DNA of 64,000 nt, taken from contig NZ_CAKZHV010000059.1 in the NCBI RefSeq assembly GCF_936927845.1, positions 67,001-131,000 on the forward strand, written 5' to 3'. The position numbers and the translations under genes are program-made. Below are positions 8,044 through 15,627 of this stretch, piece after piece. The notes beneath the pieces are model-generated. The model made no database searches. It had not been told where the DNA came from and saw only the letters and a program-made list of their open reading frames with translations. Origin of the DNA: an uncultured Sphingomonas sp. (GTDB taxonomy: Bacteria; Pseudomonadota; Alphaproteobacteria; Sphingomonadales; Sphingomonadaceae). Within the stretch, counting starts at the first letter, position 1; every line of letters starts with the position of its first letter.

Positions 8044-9213
8044 ATGGCGCATTTCGGCGATTTCCAGAACGCGATCTACTATGCCGGCCTGTCGGGCGTG
8101 CAGCCGACCTGGCCGGTCGATTATGCGACGCTGAAGGCGCGCGCGGAGGCGGCGATGCCGCCGTCCGTCCTCAACTACGTGCAGGGCGGCTGCGGCGACG
8201 AGTGGACGCAGGACGAGAATGCGCGCGCGTTCCGCCACTGGGGCATGGTGCCGCGCATGATGGTCGACTGCACGCAGCGCGACCTGTCGGTGGAGGCGTT
8301 CGGGATGCGGCTCGCCTCGCCCGTGTTCATGGCGCCGATCGGGGTGACCGGCATCTGCACGCAGGACGGGCACGGCGACCTCGCCGCGGGCCACGCGAGT
8401 GCGGCGACCGGCGTGCCGCTGACCGCCTCCACGCTGTCGAACGACACGCTGGAGGACGTCAACGCCGCGTGCGGCCAGACGCCGGCGATGTTCCAGCTCT
8501 ACACCCCGCGCGACAAGGACGTGGCCGCCAGCCTCGTCTCACGCGCGGAGGCCGCGGGGTACAAGGCGATCGTCGTCACGCTCGATACCTGGGTGACCGG
8601 CTGGCGCCCGCGCGACCTGAACGTGTCGAACTTCCCGCAACTGCGCGGCCATGTGCTGCAGAATTACTTCAGCGATCCCGCCTTCCGCCGCCTGCTCGCC
8701 AAACCGCCTGAGGAGGACCTGCGCACCGCGATCGGGACTTGGGGTGCGACCTTCGGCAAGGTGCTGACGTGGGACGACATGGCGTGGCTGAAGTCGCTCA
8801 CCGCGCTGCCGATCGTGCTGAAGGGCATCTGCCACCCCGACGACGCGCGCCGCGCGATCGATATGGGCGCGGAGGGCATCTACGTGTCGAATCACGGCGG
8901 GCGGCAGGCGAACGGCGGGATCGCGGCGATCGACATGCTCGCGCCGGTCGCGGAGGCGGTGGCAGGGCGCGTACCCGTGCTGTTCGACAGCGGCATCCGT
9001 TCGGGCACCGACGTGATCAAGGCGGTCGCGCTCGGCGCCGATCTGGTCGGTGTCGGGCGGCCGTACAGCTATGGCCTCGCGCTGGGCGGTGCGGACGGTT
9101 GCGCGCACGTGCTGCGGTCGATCCTGGCGGAAGCAGACCTGCTTATGGCGGTCAACGGGTGGCCGTCGATCGAGGCGGTTCGCGCCGCCGGGGCGACGCG
9201 GACCGATCGTTAG
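8044..9213 (+). CDS. FMN-dependent alpha-hydroxyacid oxidase (lactate 2-monooxygenase-like)
   Basis: A 389-residue flavoprotein of the L-lactate dehydrogenase/glycolate oxidase family. Visible signatures are the catalytic lysine in PIVLKGICHPDDA (near residue 259), the histidine in SNHGGRQANGG (near 280) and the FMN-phosphate segment FDSGIRSGTDVIKAVALGA followed by VGRPYSYGLALGG. The long insert between TWVTGWRPRDLN and TWGATFGKVL and the C-terminus most resemble lactate 2-monooxygenase. It would oxidise a small 2-hydroxy acid to a 2-oxo acid or its decarboxylated product. ATG 8044 has GGGAGAGG six bases upstream. It converges on the SDR gene. Confidence 0.85.
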   Translation: MAHFGDFQNAIYYAGLSGVQPTWPVDYATLKARAEAAMPPSVLNYVQGGCGDEWTQDENARAFRHWGMVPRMMVDCTQRDLSVEAFGMRLASPVFMAPIGVTGICTQDGHGDLAAGHASAATGVPLTASTLSNDTLEDVNAACGQTPAMFQLYTPRDKDVAASLVSRAEAAGYKAIVVTLDTWVTGWRPRDLNVSNFPQLRGHVLQNYFSDPAFRRLLAKPPEEDLRTAIGTWGATFGKVLTWDDMAWLKSLTALPIVLKGICHPDDARRAIDMGAEGIYVSNHGGRQANGGIAAIDMLAPVAEAVAGRVPVLFDSGIRSGTDVIKAVALGADLVGVGRPYSYGLALGGADGCAHVLRSILAEADLLMAVNGWPSIEAVRAAGATRTDR

Positions 9214-9216
9214 GGC

Positions 9217-10071
9217 TCAGCCCTCGCCTGCGGGGAAGTCGGTCGCGAGGCTCGCCGCGCGCTGCGCCTCGATCTCGTCCAGCCGCGCGCGCAGCCGACC
9301 GGTGACCGCGTCGATGCCGAACTTGCCGAGCACGAAGTGGCGCGGCGGGTGGTCGCGCGCGACCGCGTCGATCATCGCCTCGGCGGCGCGGACCGGGTCA
9401 CCGGGCTGCTGCCCCGAATAACCGCTGGTCTGCGCCATCCGTGCGGCAGCCGTGTCGCCGTAATCGGCGATCCGGCTCGCGGTCTGCTTGAGCGAGCGCC
9501 CCGCCCAGTCGGTGCGGAACGGCCCCGGCTCGATGCAGGTGACCGAGATGCCGAGCGGCGCGACTTCGGCGGCGAGCGCGTCGGAAAAACCCTCCACCGC
9601 ATGCTTCGACGCGGCATAATAGCCGGATGCCGGGAAGCCGACGAGCCCCGCCACCGAGGTGACGTTGACGATCGCGCCGCTGCGCCGCGCGCGCATGCCC
9701 GGCAGCATCGCGCGCGTCATCGCGAACAGGCCGAACACGTTGGCGTCGAACTGCGCGCGGATCTCTGCCTCATCGCCCTCCTCGACGCTCGACTGGTAAC
9801 CGTAGCCCGCATTGTTGACGAGCACGTCGACGCGCGCGAACCGTTCGGTCGCGGAGGCCACGGCCGCGCGCACCTGCGCCGCGTCGGTCACGTCGAGATC
9901 GATCGCGAGCGCACGCTCGGGTGCGAGCGCGATCAGGTCAGCGATCCGATCCTTGCCGCGTGCCGTGGCTATGACGCGCCAGCCGCGCGCGAGCACGCGT
10001 TTGGCCAGCGCGCGCCCGAAGCCGGTGGAGCAGCCGGTGATCAGCCAGACGGGGTCGGCGGGGAGCGGCAT
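9217..10071 (-). CDS. Short-chain dehydrogenase/reductase
   Basis: A 284-residue classical SDR. The NAD(P)-binding TGCSTGFG motif is at residues 12-19, NNAG at 86-89, the catalytic serine at 139 (NVTSVAGLVGFP) and the Y152-AAS-K156 pair in the active site. The arginine after the first strand (TARG) suggests NADP preference. Substrate is unknown. Its stop lies three bases from that of the hydroxyacid oxidase on the other strand, and its start is divergent from the TonB-like gene. Confidence 0.9.
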   Translation of the reverse strand: MPLPADPVWLITGCSTGFGRALAKRVLARGWRVIATARGKDRIADLIALAPERALAIDLDVTDAAQVRAAVASATERFARVDVLVNNAGYGYQSSVEEGDEAEIRAQFDANVFGLFAMTRAMLPGMRARRSGAIVNVTSVAGLVGFPASGYYAASKHAVEGFSDALAAEVAPLGISVTCIEPGPFRTDWAGRSLKQTASRIADYGDTAAARMAQTSGYSGQQPGDPVRAAEAMIDAVARDHPPRHFVLGKFGIDAVTGRLRARLDEIEAQRAASLATDFPAGEG

Positions 10072-10163
10072 GGGAAATCCTCGGGTTCGGCAAACGTGGA
10101 GATGCGAGCGCCAACGGCACGCGGCCGGCTACGTTCCGGCGTCCGCCTGCGTTATGGAGCGTC

Positions 10164-10874
10164 ATGGCGGCGAGCGGGCGTGAACGAGCGATCAGTGCCG
10201 GCGGCGTGATCGCGCTTCATGCCGCGATCCTGTTGCTGGTGCTGCACGCGCGCCCTCCGTGCGCGCTTCCCGTGCCGAGCGCGTCGCTGACCACGTTTGA
10301 CGTCGTGCCACCCTCGCCAGCACCGCTCCCGTCCCCGCCCAAGCAGCGCGACCCACGTCCGGCGGCCGCCAGCGGGCGGGCGGGTGTGACCGCGACGCGC
10401 AGCGCCGTGGTCGCACCGCTGCCGGTCATCGCGCCGCCGCTGCCCGTCACGGTCGCTCCGCTGATCGCCGACGACGGCGCGGCGCTCGCTGGCGGAACCG
10501 CGGCGCTCGGCGCCGGTACGGGAGCCGGTTCGACCGGCACGGGCTCAGGTAGGGGGTCGCGCGGAAACGGTAGCGGTGGCGGCGGCGGTACGCGGGCGCG
10601 GCTCGTGTCGGGCGCGATCAGCCCGCGCGACTATCCGAAGGAAGAGCGAAAGGCAGGCATCAGCGGCAGCGTAACGGCCAGTTTCGTCGTAGACGCGGAT
10701 GGTAGCGTGCACGGCTGCTTCGTGGCACGATCGAGCGGGAACGCGGCCCTAGACGCCACCACCTGCCGCCTGATCGAGGCGCGCTTCCGCTACGCACCCG
10801 CGCGCGACCCGAACGGTACCGCGATCAGCGAACGGCGTGGCTGGCAGCAGCGCTGGTGGATCGAGCAGAACTGA
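10164..10874 (+). CDS. TonB-family energy transducer protein
   Basis: A 236-residue protein with an N-terminal membrane anchor (about residues 10-27, GGVIALHAAILLLVLHA), a proline-rich periplasmic spacer (PPSPAPLPSPPKQRDP), a glycine/serine-rich stretch and a C-terminal TonB-like domain (ISPRDYPKEERKAGISGSV, with TASFVVDADGSVHGCFV). The C-terminal part matches the TonB fold that contacts TonB-dependent receptors. No exbB or exbD is adjacent, so it must share them from elsewhere or serve as an accessory TonB. The glycine-rich linker is unusual for TonB. Confidence 0.8.
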   Translation: MAASGRERAISAGGVIALHAAILLLVLHARPPCALPVPSASLTTFDVVPPSPAPLPSPPKQRDPRPAAASGRAGVTATRSAVVAPLPVIAPPLPVTVAPLIADDGAALAGGTAALGAGTGAGSTGTGSGRGSRGNGSGGGGGTRARLVSGAISPRDYPKEERKAGISGSVTASFVVDADGSVHGCFVARSSGNAALDATTCRLIEARFRYAPARDPNGTAISERRGWQQRWWIEQN

Positions 10875-10919
10875 GGTGGGCCGGGTGGACGCGGCGACGC
10901 GTACCCCGGCCGGCCTGCT

Positions 10920-11054
10920 TCATCGGATCAGCAATTCACCCAGCGACACCATCGCGGAGGCGGTTGCCTGCGCGAAGATGATGGCGGCGGCGGACAGGCC
11001 GAGTGCGGCAGCGGCGATGCCACCCGTATGTCCGACTTGCTTGATGGTAGTCAT
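10920..11054 (-). CDS. Small membrane protein, 44 residues
   Basis: An unrecognised small protein read from ATG 11054. On its own strand GGAGAGG lies seven bases upstream. The sequence begins MTTIKQVGHTGG and continues into one hydrophobic helix (IAAAALGLSAAAIIFAQA) ending in SLGELLIR, with a positive N-terminus and small residues typical of a single-span inner-membrane peptide. It lies downstream of the PhoX-like gene on the same strand but behind that gene's hairpin and with its own possible promoter. Function unknown. Confidence 0.6.
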   Translation of the reverse strand: MTTIKQVGHTGGIAAAALGLSAAAIIFAQATASAMVSLGELLIR

Positions 11055-11116
11055 GTGGCGTCCTCTCCAAAACGGAGCCGGAGCCACCTGTCCGGGGTCT
11101 CCCGGTCCGTGGCGAT

Positions 11117-11145
11117 GTTGTACGCCACATGAACGGCCGAGTCCA
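11117..11145 (-). promoter_or_regulatory. Putative promoter for the 44-residue membrane protein
   Basis: On the minus strand TGGACT (11145-11140) and TACAAC (11122-11117) are 17 bases apart; each matches four of six consensus bases. Flanking short inverted repeats overlap it. Confidence 0.3.
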
Positions 11146-11195
11146 GAGCACGACCGACCCGGCCGTTCTCGTCATGGATTTGCCACAAACAAGGG

Positions 11196-11224
11196 TGGGA
11201 GGACGCTGCAAAGACGCCCTCCCA
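11196..11224 (-). terminator. Hairpin downstream of the PhoX-like gene
   Basis: Ten-bp stem with one wobble, 11196-11205 paired with 11215-11224, loop of nine bases, eight bases after the PhoX-like stop. The following strand has only a broken T run, so termination strength is uncertain. Confidence 0.5.
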
Positions 11225-11232
11225 TAACGCGA

Positions 11233-13761
11233 TCAGATACCGACGATCCCGCCGTCGTTCTTGGTGATGACGATCGTCGCCGAGCGCGGACGGCTGGTGC
11301 CCGCTTGGCCCGATTGCGACGCGGGCCAGCTCGACGTGATGTTGCTCGCGCTGCCGTTCTCGCCAGGGTGCTGGATGTTGACGAACAGCGAGCGTCCGTC
11401 GGGCGTCGAGGTTATGCCCGTAATCTCGCACTCCTTGGGCCCGACTAGAAAGCGCTTGAGGTTCGCGCCCGGCGCGGCACCGATCCGCGTCGTCGTCATG
11501 CTGGTGGTGGTCACGCCCGCGGCGGTCGTCAGCGTGTTGTTGACCGTGCGCGTGCCGCCATCGCCGACCCGACCGGGCAGCGCGGCGAGCATCATGCAGT
11601 TGGTGACGTCGGTATAGGCGCCGTCGTCGGTCTGGATCCACAGCACCGGCGCGACCTGGCCGGTCACGTTGGTGTTGCGCCCGAACCACAGGCCGTCGGG
11701 CGACGAGAAGTCGTTCGACGCGTCGAGCCCCGACAGGTTGATGTTGGTGCGGTCGAGGTCCGCGCCCGAGCCGAAGGCGTAGACGTCCCAGGTGAAGGCG
11801 GTCGCCTCCGTCGTGTCGCCGTTCTCGCGCACGCGGATGACGTGGCCGTTGGCGTTGCCGCGCGTTGCCTGCGACGAGGTGGGCGGATCGGCGTTGACGG
11901 TGTCGCCCTGCGGCAGCTTGGGGTCGGTATAGGCGCGTGGGTTGGGCGCGTCGGTGGTCACGGGCGTGCGCGACGAGTTGTTGGTCAGCGTGCAATACAT
12001 CTCGCCGTTGACCGGGTTGACCGCGGTCCACTCGGGCCGGTCCATCTTGGTCGCGCCCAGCACGTCGGCGGCGAGGCGGGTGTTGATCAGCACGTCGGCC
12101 TGGTCGGCGAACGGATAGGTGGTGTTCGCCGCGGTCAGCCCGTTCTGCCCGAACACGAGCGGCAGCCACTGGCCCGAGCCATCCGCGTTGAAGCGCGCGA
12201 CGTAGAGCGTGCCGGTGTCGAGATACTTGTCGCCGATCGCCAGCCGGTCGGCGTTGCTCGCGTCCGCCTCGGCCCAGGCGGTGTTGGACACGAACTTGTA
12301 GATATATTCGTTCTGCGCGTCGTCACCCATGTAGAAGGCTGGACGCGTGCCCGCGACCGTGCGGCCCGGCCAGCAGCCTTCGTGGTTCATGCGGCCGAGC
12401 GCGGTGCGCTTGCGCGGGGGCGCGGCGGGGTTGAACGGGTCGATCTCGACCACCCAGCCGTATTGGAACGGCTCATTGCGGAAATCGGCGCTGCCGTCCG
12501 CCGCCAGGCCCGCCGTCGCGGTCGCGTTCCACTTGGCGAAGCGCGTGTCGCCCGCGGTCGCGGGTTGCACGGTCGACCAGCCGTAATTGCCGGTCGCCCC
12601 CTCGCGCACGCCGTAGCGCGCGAGCGAGACGTTCTGCTTGGCGAGTCCCGCGGCGGTGCGGACGGCCGCATCGCCCGCGGTACGGCGGAAGTAACCCGCC
12701 CAATTCTCCTCGTTGGTCAGGTAGGTGTTCCACGGCATCTGGCCGTTGGCGCAATTGTTGATCGTGCCGCGTCCCGCGGTCGCGTCCGCCGAGTAGAGCG
12801 TGCGCAGCTGCGCGTTGCCGCGCACCGGCCCGTTGATGACGGTCGGCGTGTTGGGCGTCACGCGGCGGTTGAGCGCGGACGCCTGGACGTAGCTCCACGC
12901 GCCACCGCTCGCGCGCGTCACCTCGATCGCGGACACGCCGTGCGCCTCGATCTCCTTGATCGCTTCCGCCTCGGGGCGGCGGCCGCCGACCGTCGTCGGG
13001 CCGGCGGGATGGAGATAGGCTTGCGTGATGTTCTCGTGATTGAGCACCAGCATGCCGCGCGTGTTGTTGGCGGCATCGGGCGTGCTGGCGGTGGCGCCCA
13101 GCCCGAAGAAGCTCATTCCGTCATGGTGGTCGCCCGCGCGCTGTGCGAAATTGGTGTCCTGCCCGTCATTGGCGAAGACGCCGACGCCGGACGCAATCGG
13201 ATCACCCAGGCGGTAGAGGACCGCGACCGAATAACCCTCGGGCACCGTCACCACGTCGTTCAGGTTCTTCGACACCGCGGTAAAGGCGAGGGACGCCGGG
13301 TTGACGGTGACGGTCGTGTCGCTGCTGCTCGTCTGGCCGTTCTTGCCGGTCGCCGAGAAGCGGAACACCAGCGTGGTGGCGGCCGACACGGCCGGCGCGA
13401 CAAAGGTCGTGACGCCGCCCGCGGTGCTGAGCGTCACCGCCGGCCCGCTGACCTGCGTGAAGCCCGACGAGGTCGCGTTATTGCCCGCGGTGCCGTTCAG
13501 CGTCACCGTCTTGCCCGCCGAGGTGGTGATCGACCCGCCCGCGCTCACCACCACGCCCGGATCGTCGAGCTCGTCGCCGCCGCACGCCGACAGCAGCACC
13601 GAGCCGAACGCCGCGGTGGTCATCGCCGACAGGCCGCCGAGCAGCGTCTGGCGCCGCGAGTAGCGCTGGTGGACGATCTCGTTCAGGTGCGGGTTGCGGC
13701 TGGCGTTGGTATCGATATCGCCATCGTCGTAGCCGATGGCGGTGAGGCTGAGCTCGGTCAT
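11233..13761 (-). CDS. PhoX/DUF839-family Tat-exported phosphatase-like protein
   Basis: An 842-residue protein. A Tat signal with SRRQTLLGG at residues 35-43 leads to SVLLSACGG; cysteine 60 fits a lipobox, so it may be a Tat-exported lipoprotein. Residues about 70-155 form an immunoglobulin/PKD-like domain (DPGVVVSAGGSITTSAGKTV, with GFTQVSGPAVTLS). The rest is the DUF839/PhoX region, with LNHENITQAYL, TNEENWAGYF and MNHEGCWPGRT, which in characterised PhoX bind iron and calcium at the phosphatase site. I start at ATG 13761, which has GGGGGA seven bases upstream; ATG 13767 is too close to it. Phosphatase activity is likely but not certain, because DUF839 also includes uncharacterised members. 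Confidence 0.85.
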   Translation of the reverse strand: MTELSLTAIGYDDGDIDTNASRNPHLNEIVHQRYSRRQTLLGGLSAMTTAAFGSVLLSACGGDELDDPGVVVSAGGSITTSAGKTVTLNGTAGNNATSSGFTQVSGPAVTLSTAGGVTTFVAPAVSAATTLVFRFSATGKNGQTSSSDTTVTVNPASLAFTAVSKNLNDVVTVPEGYSVAVLYRLGDPIASGVGVFANDGQDTNFAQRAGDHHDGMSFFGLGATASTPDAANNTRGMLVLNHENITQAYLHPAGPTTVGGRRPEAEAIKEIEAHGVSAIEVTRASGGAWSYVQASALNRRVTPNTPTVINGPVRGNAQLRTLYSADATAGRGTINNCANGQMPWNTYLTNEENWAGYFRRTAGDAAVRTAAGLAKQNVSLARYGVREGATGNYGWSTVQPATAGDTRFAKWNATATAGLAADGSADFRNEPFQYGWVVEIDPFNPAAPPRKRTALGRMNHEGCWPGRTVAGTRPAFYMGDDAQNEYIYKFVSNTAWAEADASNADRLAIGDKYLDTGTLYVARFNADGSGQWLPLVFGQNGLTAANTTYPFADQADVLINTRLAADVLGATKMDRPEWTAVNPVNGEMYCTLTNNSSRTPVTTDAPNPRAYTDPKLPQGDTVNADPPTSSQATRGNANGHVIRVRENGDTTEATAFTWDVYAFGSGADLDRTNINLSGLDASNDFSSPDGLWFGRNTNVTGQVAPVLWIQTDDGAYTDVTNCMMLAALPGRVGDGGTRTVNNTLTTAAGVTTTSMTTTRIGAAPGANLKRFLVGPKECEITGITSTPDGRSLFVNIQHPGENGSASNITSSWPASQSGQAGTSRPRSATIVITKNDGGIVGI

Positions 13762-13981
13762 GTGCATTCCCCCGGATCGCGCCACTCCCACGGCGCTACC
13801 CGGCCGCTTTGGCGGCTTCGCGCGACAGGGCGGTGGCAGTTCGGTGATGGATCGGTGACGGGCGTGTTGCAGTTGCGCGACATGCGGCAAGCCTCTTGTG
13901 CGCGGGACGATTTCTGCTAAAGGCGCGCTCGAACCGGCGTGGGCTCGCCCTGTCCGGCTCATCCGTCCAAGACAGTGGGTG

Positions 13982-14129
13982 CCGCGGATCTGCCGCGGCT
14001 TAATCTCCCGCCGAGACGGGGAAACAGGATTTGAACGCATCCGGATCGGCCCACGCGCCGCCCGTGATGCCGCTCCCAGCGGGCATCCCCTTCCCCATCG
14101 TCGGACACACCGTTTGCGCCGTTCGGCGC
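13982..14129 (+). promoter_or_regulatory. Structured leader of rplJ
   Basis: The 430 bases between the PhoX-like start and rplJ hold no gene but several hairpins: CCGCGG 13982-13987 with CCGCGG 13993-13998; a 9-bp stem with a one-base bulge 14066-14074/14078-14087; and GCGCC 14116-14120 with GGCGC 14125-14129. An L10-L12 binding leader is normal before rplJ; which hairpin would be the site is not clear from sequence alone. Confidence 0.45.
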
Positions 14130-14190
14130 GGGCGGGACAAGCAACCGGGCGTGCGGCTTCGGCGGTACGCTCATGAACGTGGAGAATGGC

Positions 14191-14706
14191 ATGGATCGTG
14201 CGCAGAAAAGCGCAGCCGTTGCCGAGCTGAACAGCACCTTCTCCGAGGTCGGCGTGGTGGTTGTCACCCGCAACCTCGGCATGACGGTCGCGCAGTCAAC
14301 CGACTTGCGCAACCGGATGCGGGATGCCGGCGCGGTATACAAGGTCTCGAAGAACAAGCTTGCCAGGATCGCGCTCGACGGCACCGACTATGGCTCGATC
14401 GGCGACATGCTGACCGGCCCGGTCGGCTTGGCCACCTCGATCGATCCGGTCGCGGCGGCGAAGGTCGCGGTCGATTTCGCCAAGACGACCGACAAGTTCG
14501 AGATCGTCGGCGGCGCAATGGGCGCAACCGCGCTCGACCTGGCCGGCGTACAGGCACTGGCGACGCTGCCCTCGCTCGACGAGCTGCGCGCCAAGATCAT
14601 CGGCCTCGTCGTGGCACCCGCCACGAAGCTGGCGACGATCGCGCAGGCACCCGCGGCTCAGATCGCGCGCGTCCTGTCGGCCTATGCCGAGAAGGAAGCC
14701 GCCTGA
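14191..14706 (+). CDS. rplJ: 50S ribosomal protein L10
   Basis: A 171-residue L10, base of the ribosomal stalk, which binds 23S rRNA and several L7/L12 dimers. It begins MDRAQKSAAVAELNSTFSEV, followed by VVVVTRNLGMTVAQSTDLR, and ends with the helix that recruits L7/L12 (APAAQIARVLSAYAEK). Start ATG 14191 is preceded by GGAG six bases upstream; ATG 14173 would add six residues absent from relatives. rplL follows 67 bases later, with a short GGGACC/GGTCCC hairpin (14738-14752) in the gap. Confidence 0.97.
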   Translation: MDRAQKSAAVAELNSTFSEVGVVVVTRNLGMTVAQSTDLRNRMRDAGAVYKVSKNKLARIALDGTDYGSIGDMLTGPVGLATSIDPVAAAKVAVDFAKTTDKFEIVGGAMGATALDLAGVQALATLPSLDELRAKIIGLVVAPATKLATIAQAPAAQIARVLSAYAEKEAA

Positions 14707-14773
14707 GTTTTCGGGCGAGTTCATTTTGTTGACGAACGGGACCCTGGGTCCCCGATAAACTGGGAAAAGTAAC

Positions 14774-15151
14774 ATGGCAGACCTGAACGCGCTGGTTGAC
14801 CAGCTGAGCGAACTGACCGTCCTCGAGGCCGCTGAACTCTCGAAGATGCTCGAAGAGAAGTGGGGCGTCTCGGCCGCAGCAGCGGTTGCAGCAGCGCCGG
14901 CAGCCGGCGGTGGCGCTGGTGCGCCCGCCGCTGAAGAGAAGACCGAGTTCGACGTGATCCTGACCGGCGACGGTGGCAAGAAGATCAACGTCATCAAGGA
15001 AGTCCGCGCGATCACCGGTCTCGGCCTTACTGAGGCGAAGGCACTCGTCGAGGGCGCGCCGAAGGCCGTCAAGGAAGGCGTGTCGAAGGACGAGGCCGAG
15101 AAGGTCAAGAAGCAGCTGGAAGAAGCTGGCGCGACCGTCGAGCTCAAGTAA
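14774..15151 (+). CDS. rplL: 50S ribosomal protein L7/L12
   Basis: A 125-residue L7/L12. The N-terminal dimerisation domain (ADLNALVDQLSELTVLEAAE) is followed by an alanine/glycine-rich hinge (residues about 35-55) and the C-terminal factor-binding domain (EFDVILTGDGGKKINVIKEV and GLGLTEAKALVEGAPKAVKE). It recruits and stimulates translational GTPases on the ribosome. Normal length; ends before a strong terminator. Confidence 0.98.
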   Translation: MADLNALVDQLSELTVLEAAELSKMLEEKWGVSAAAAVAAAPAAGGGAGAPAAEEKTEFDVILTGDGGKKINVIKEVRAITGLGLTEAKALVEGAPKAVKEGVSKDEAEKVKKQLEEAGATVELK

Positions 15152-15233
15152 GCCGCAGCGGGTATCGGCCAGCAGGTCGATACCCCGCGAGGCCGGCTGT
15201 CGCGTGACCTGTTCCCGCGACGGCCAGAATCAG

Positions 15234-15269
15234 AAAAGGGCGGCTTCGCTTCGGCGGCGCCGCCCTTTT
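15234..15269 (+). terminator. Rho-independent terminator of rplJL
   Basis: A perfect 11-bp stem, 15234-15244 with 15259-15269, flanked by AAAA on the left and ending in TTTT on the right, 82 bases after rplL. The symmetry allows activity in both directions. Confidence 0.9.
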
Positions 15270-15426
15270 CGTTGCGCAACTGCACGGCCGCCTCGGCAGA
15301 CGCCTGCTCACCCCAAGGGGTAATCGACCTTCCACTCAGCGAATGCGACGATCGCGTTGATCAAAGTTTATGGCTTTTTCGATGTTACGACATGCATTAT
15401 CGTGACACAAAATTGGGAGAGGTCGG

Positions 15427-15546
15427 ATGCTGTATCACGCGTCGAACCACGTCGAGGCCCGGCGGGCCTGGTCACTGCTCGCCATGGTGGTGACGTCGCT
15501 GATGCTATGGGCCGCGATCATCGAGGCCGCGCGCGCGTTCTTCTGA
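15427..15546 (+). CDS. Small membrane protein, 39 residues
   Basis: An unrecognised small gene in the gap after the rplJL terminator. ATG 15427 is preceded by GGGAGAGG four bases upstream, a strong ribosome binding site. The product starts MLYHASNHVEARRAW and has one hydrophobic segment (SLLAMVVTSLMLWAAIIEA). The upstream 120 bases are clearly richer in A and T than their surroundings, as expected for a promoter region, and include a short dyad TTACGA/TCGTGA around ATGCAT (15385-15405). Probably a single-span inner-membrane peptide; function unknown. Confidence 0.6.
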   Translation: MLYHASNHVEARRAWSLLAMVVTSLMLWAAIIEAARAFF

Positions 15547-15627
15547 AACGGCGTTTTTTCAGCGGGTCTTTTGGATATCAGCAGCCCGCAGGAACGCTGA
15601 CGCGGGCGCTACGCCCTCACGAGTCCG

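Noticed and set aside
13896..13921. TTGTGC followed by GCTAAA as a promoter for rplJ
   Set aside because: The spacing is only about 14 bases, too short for a normal sigma70 promoter; left as unproven.
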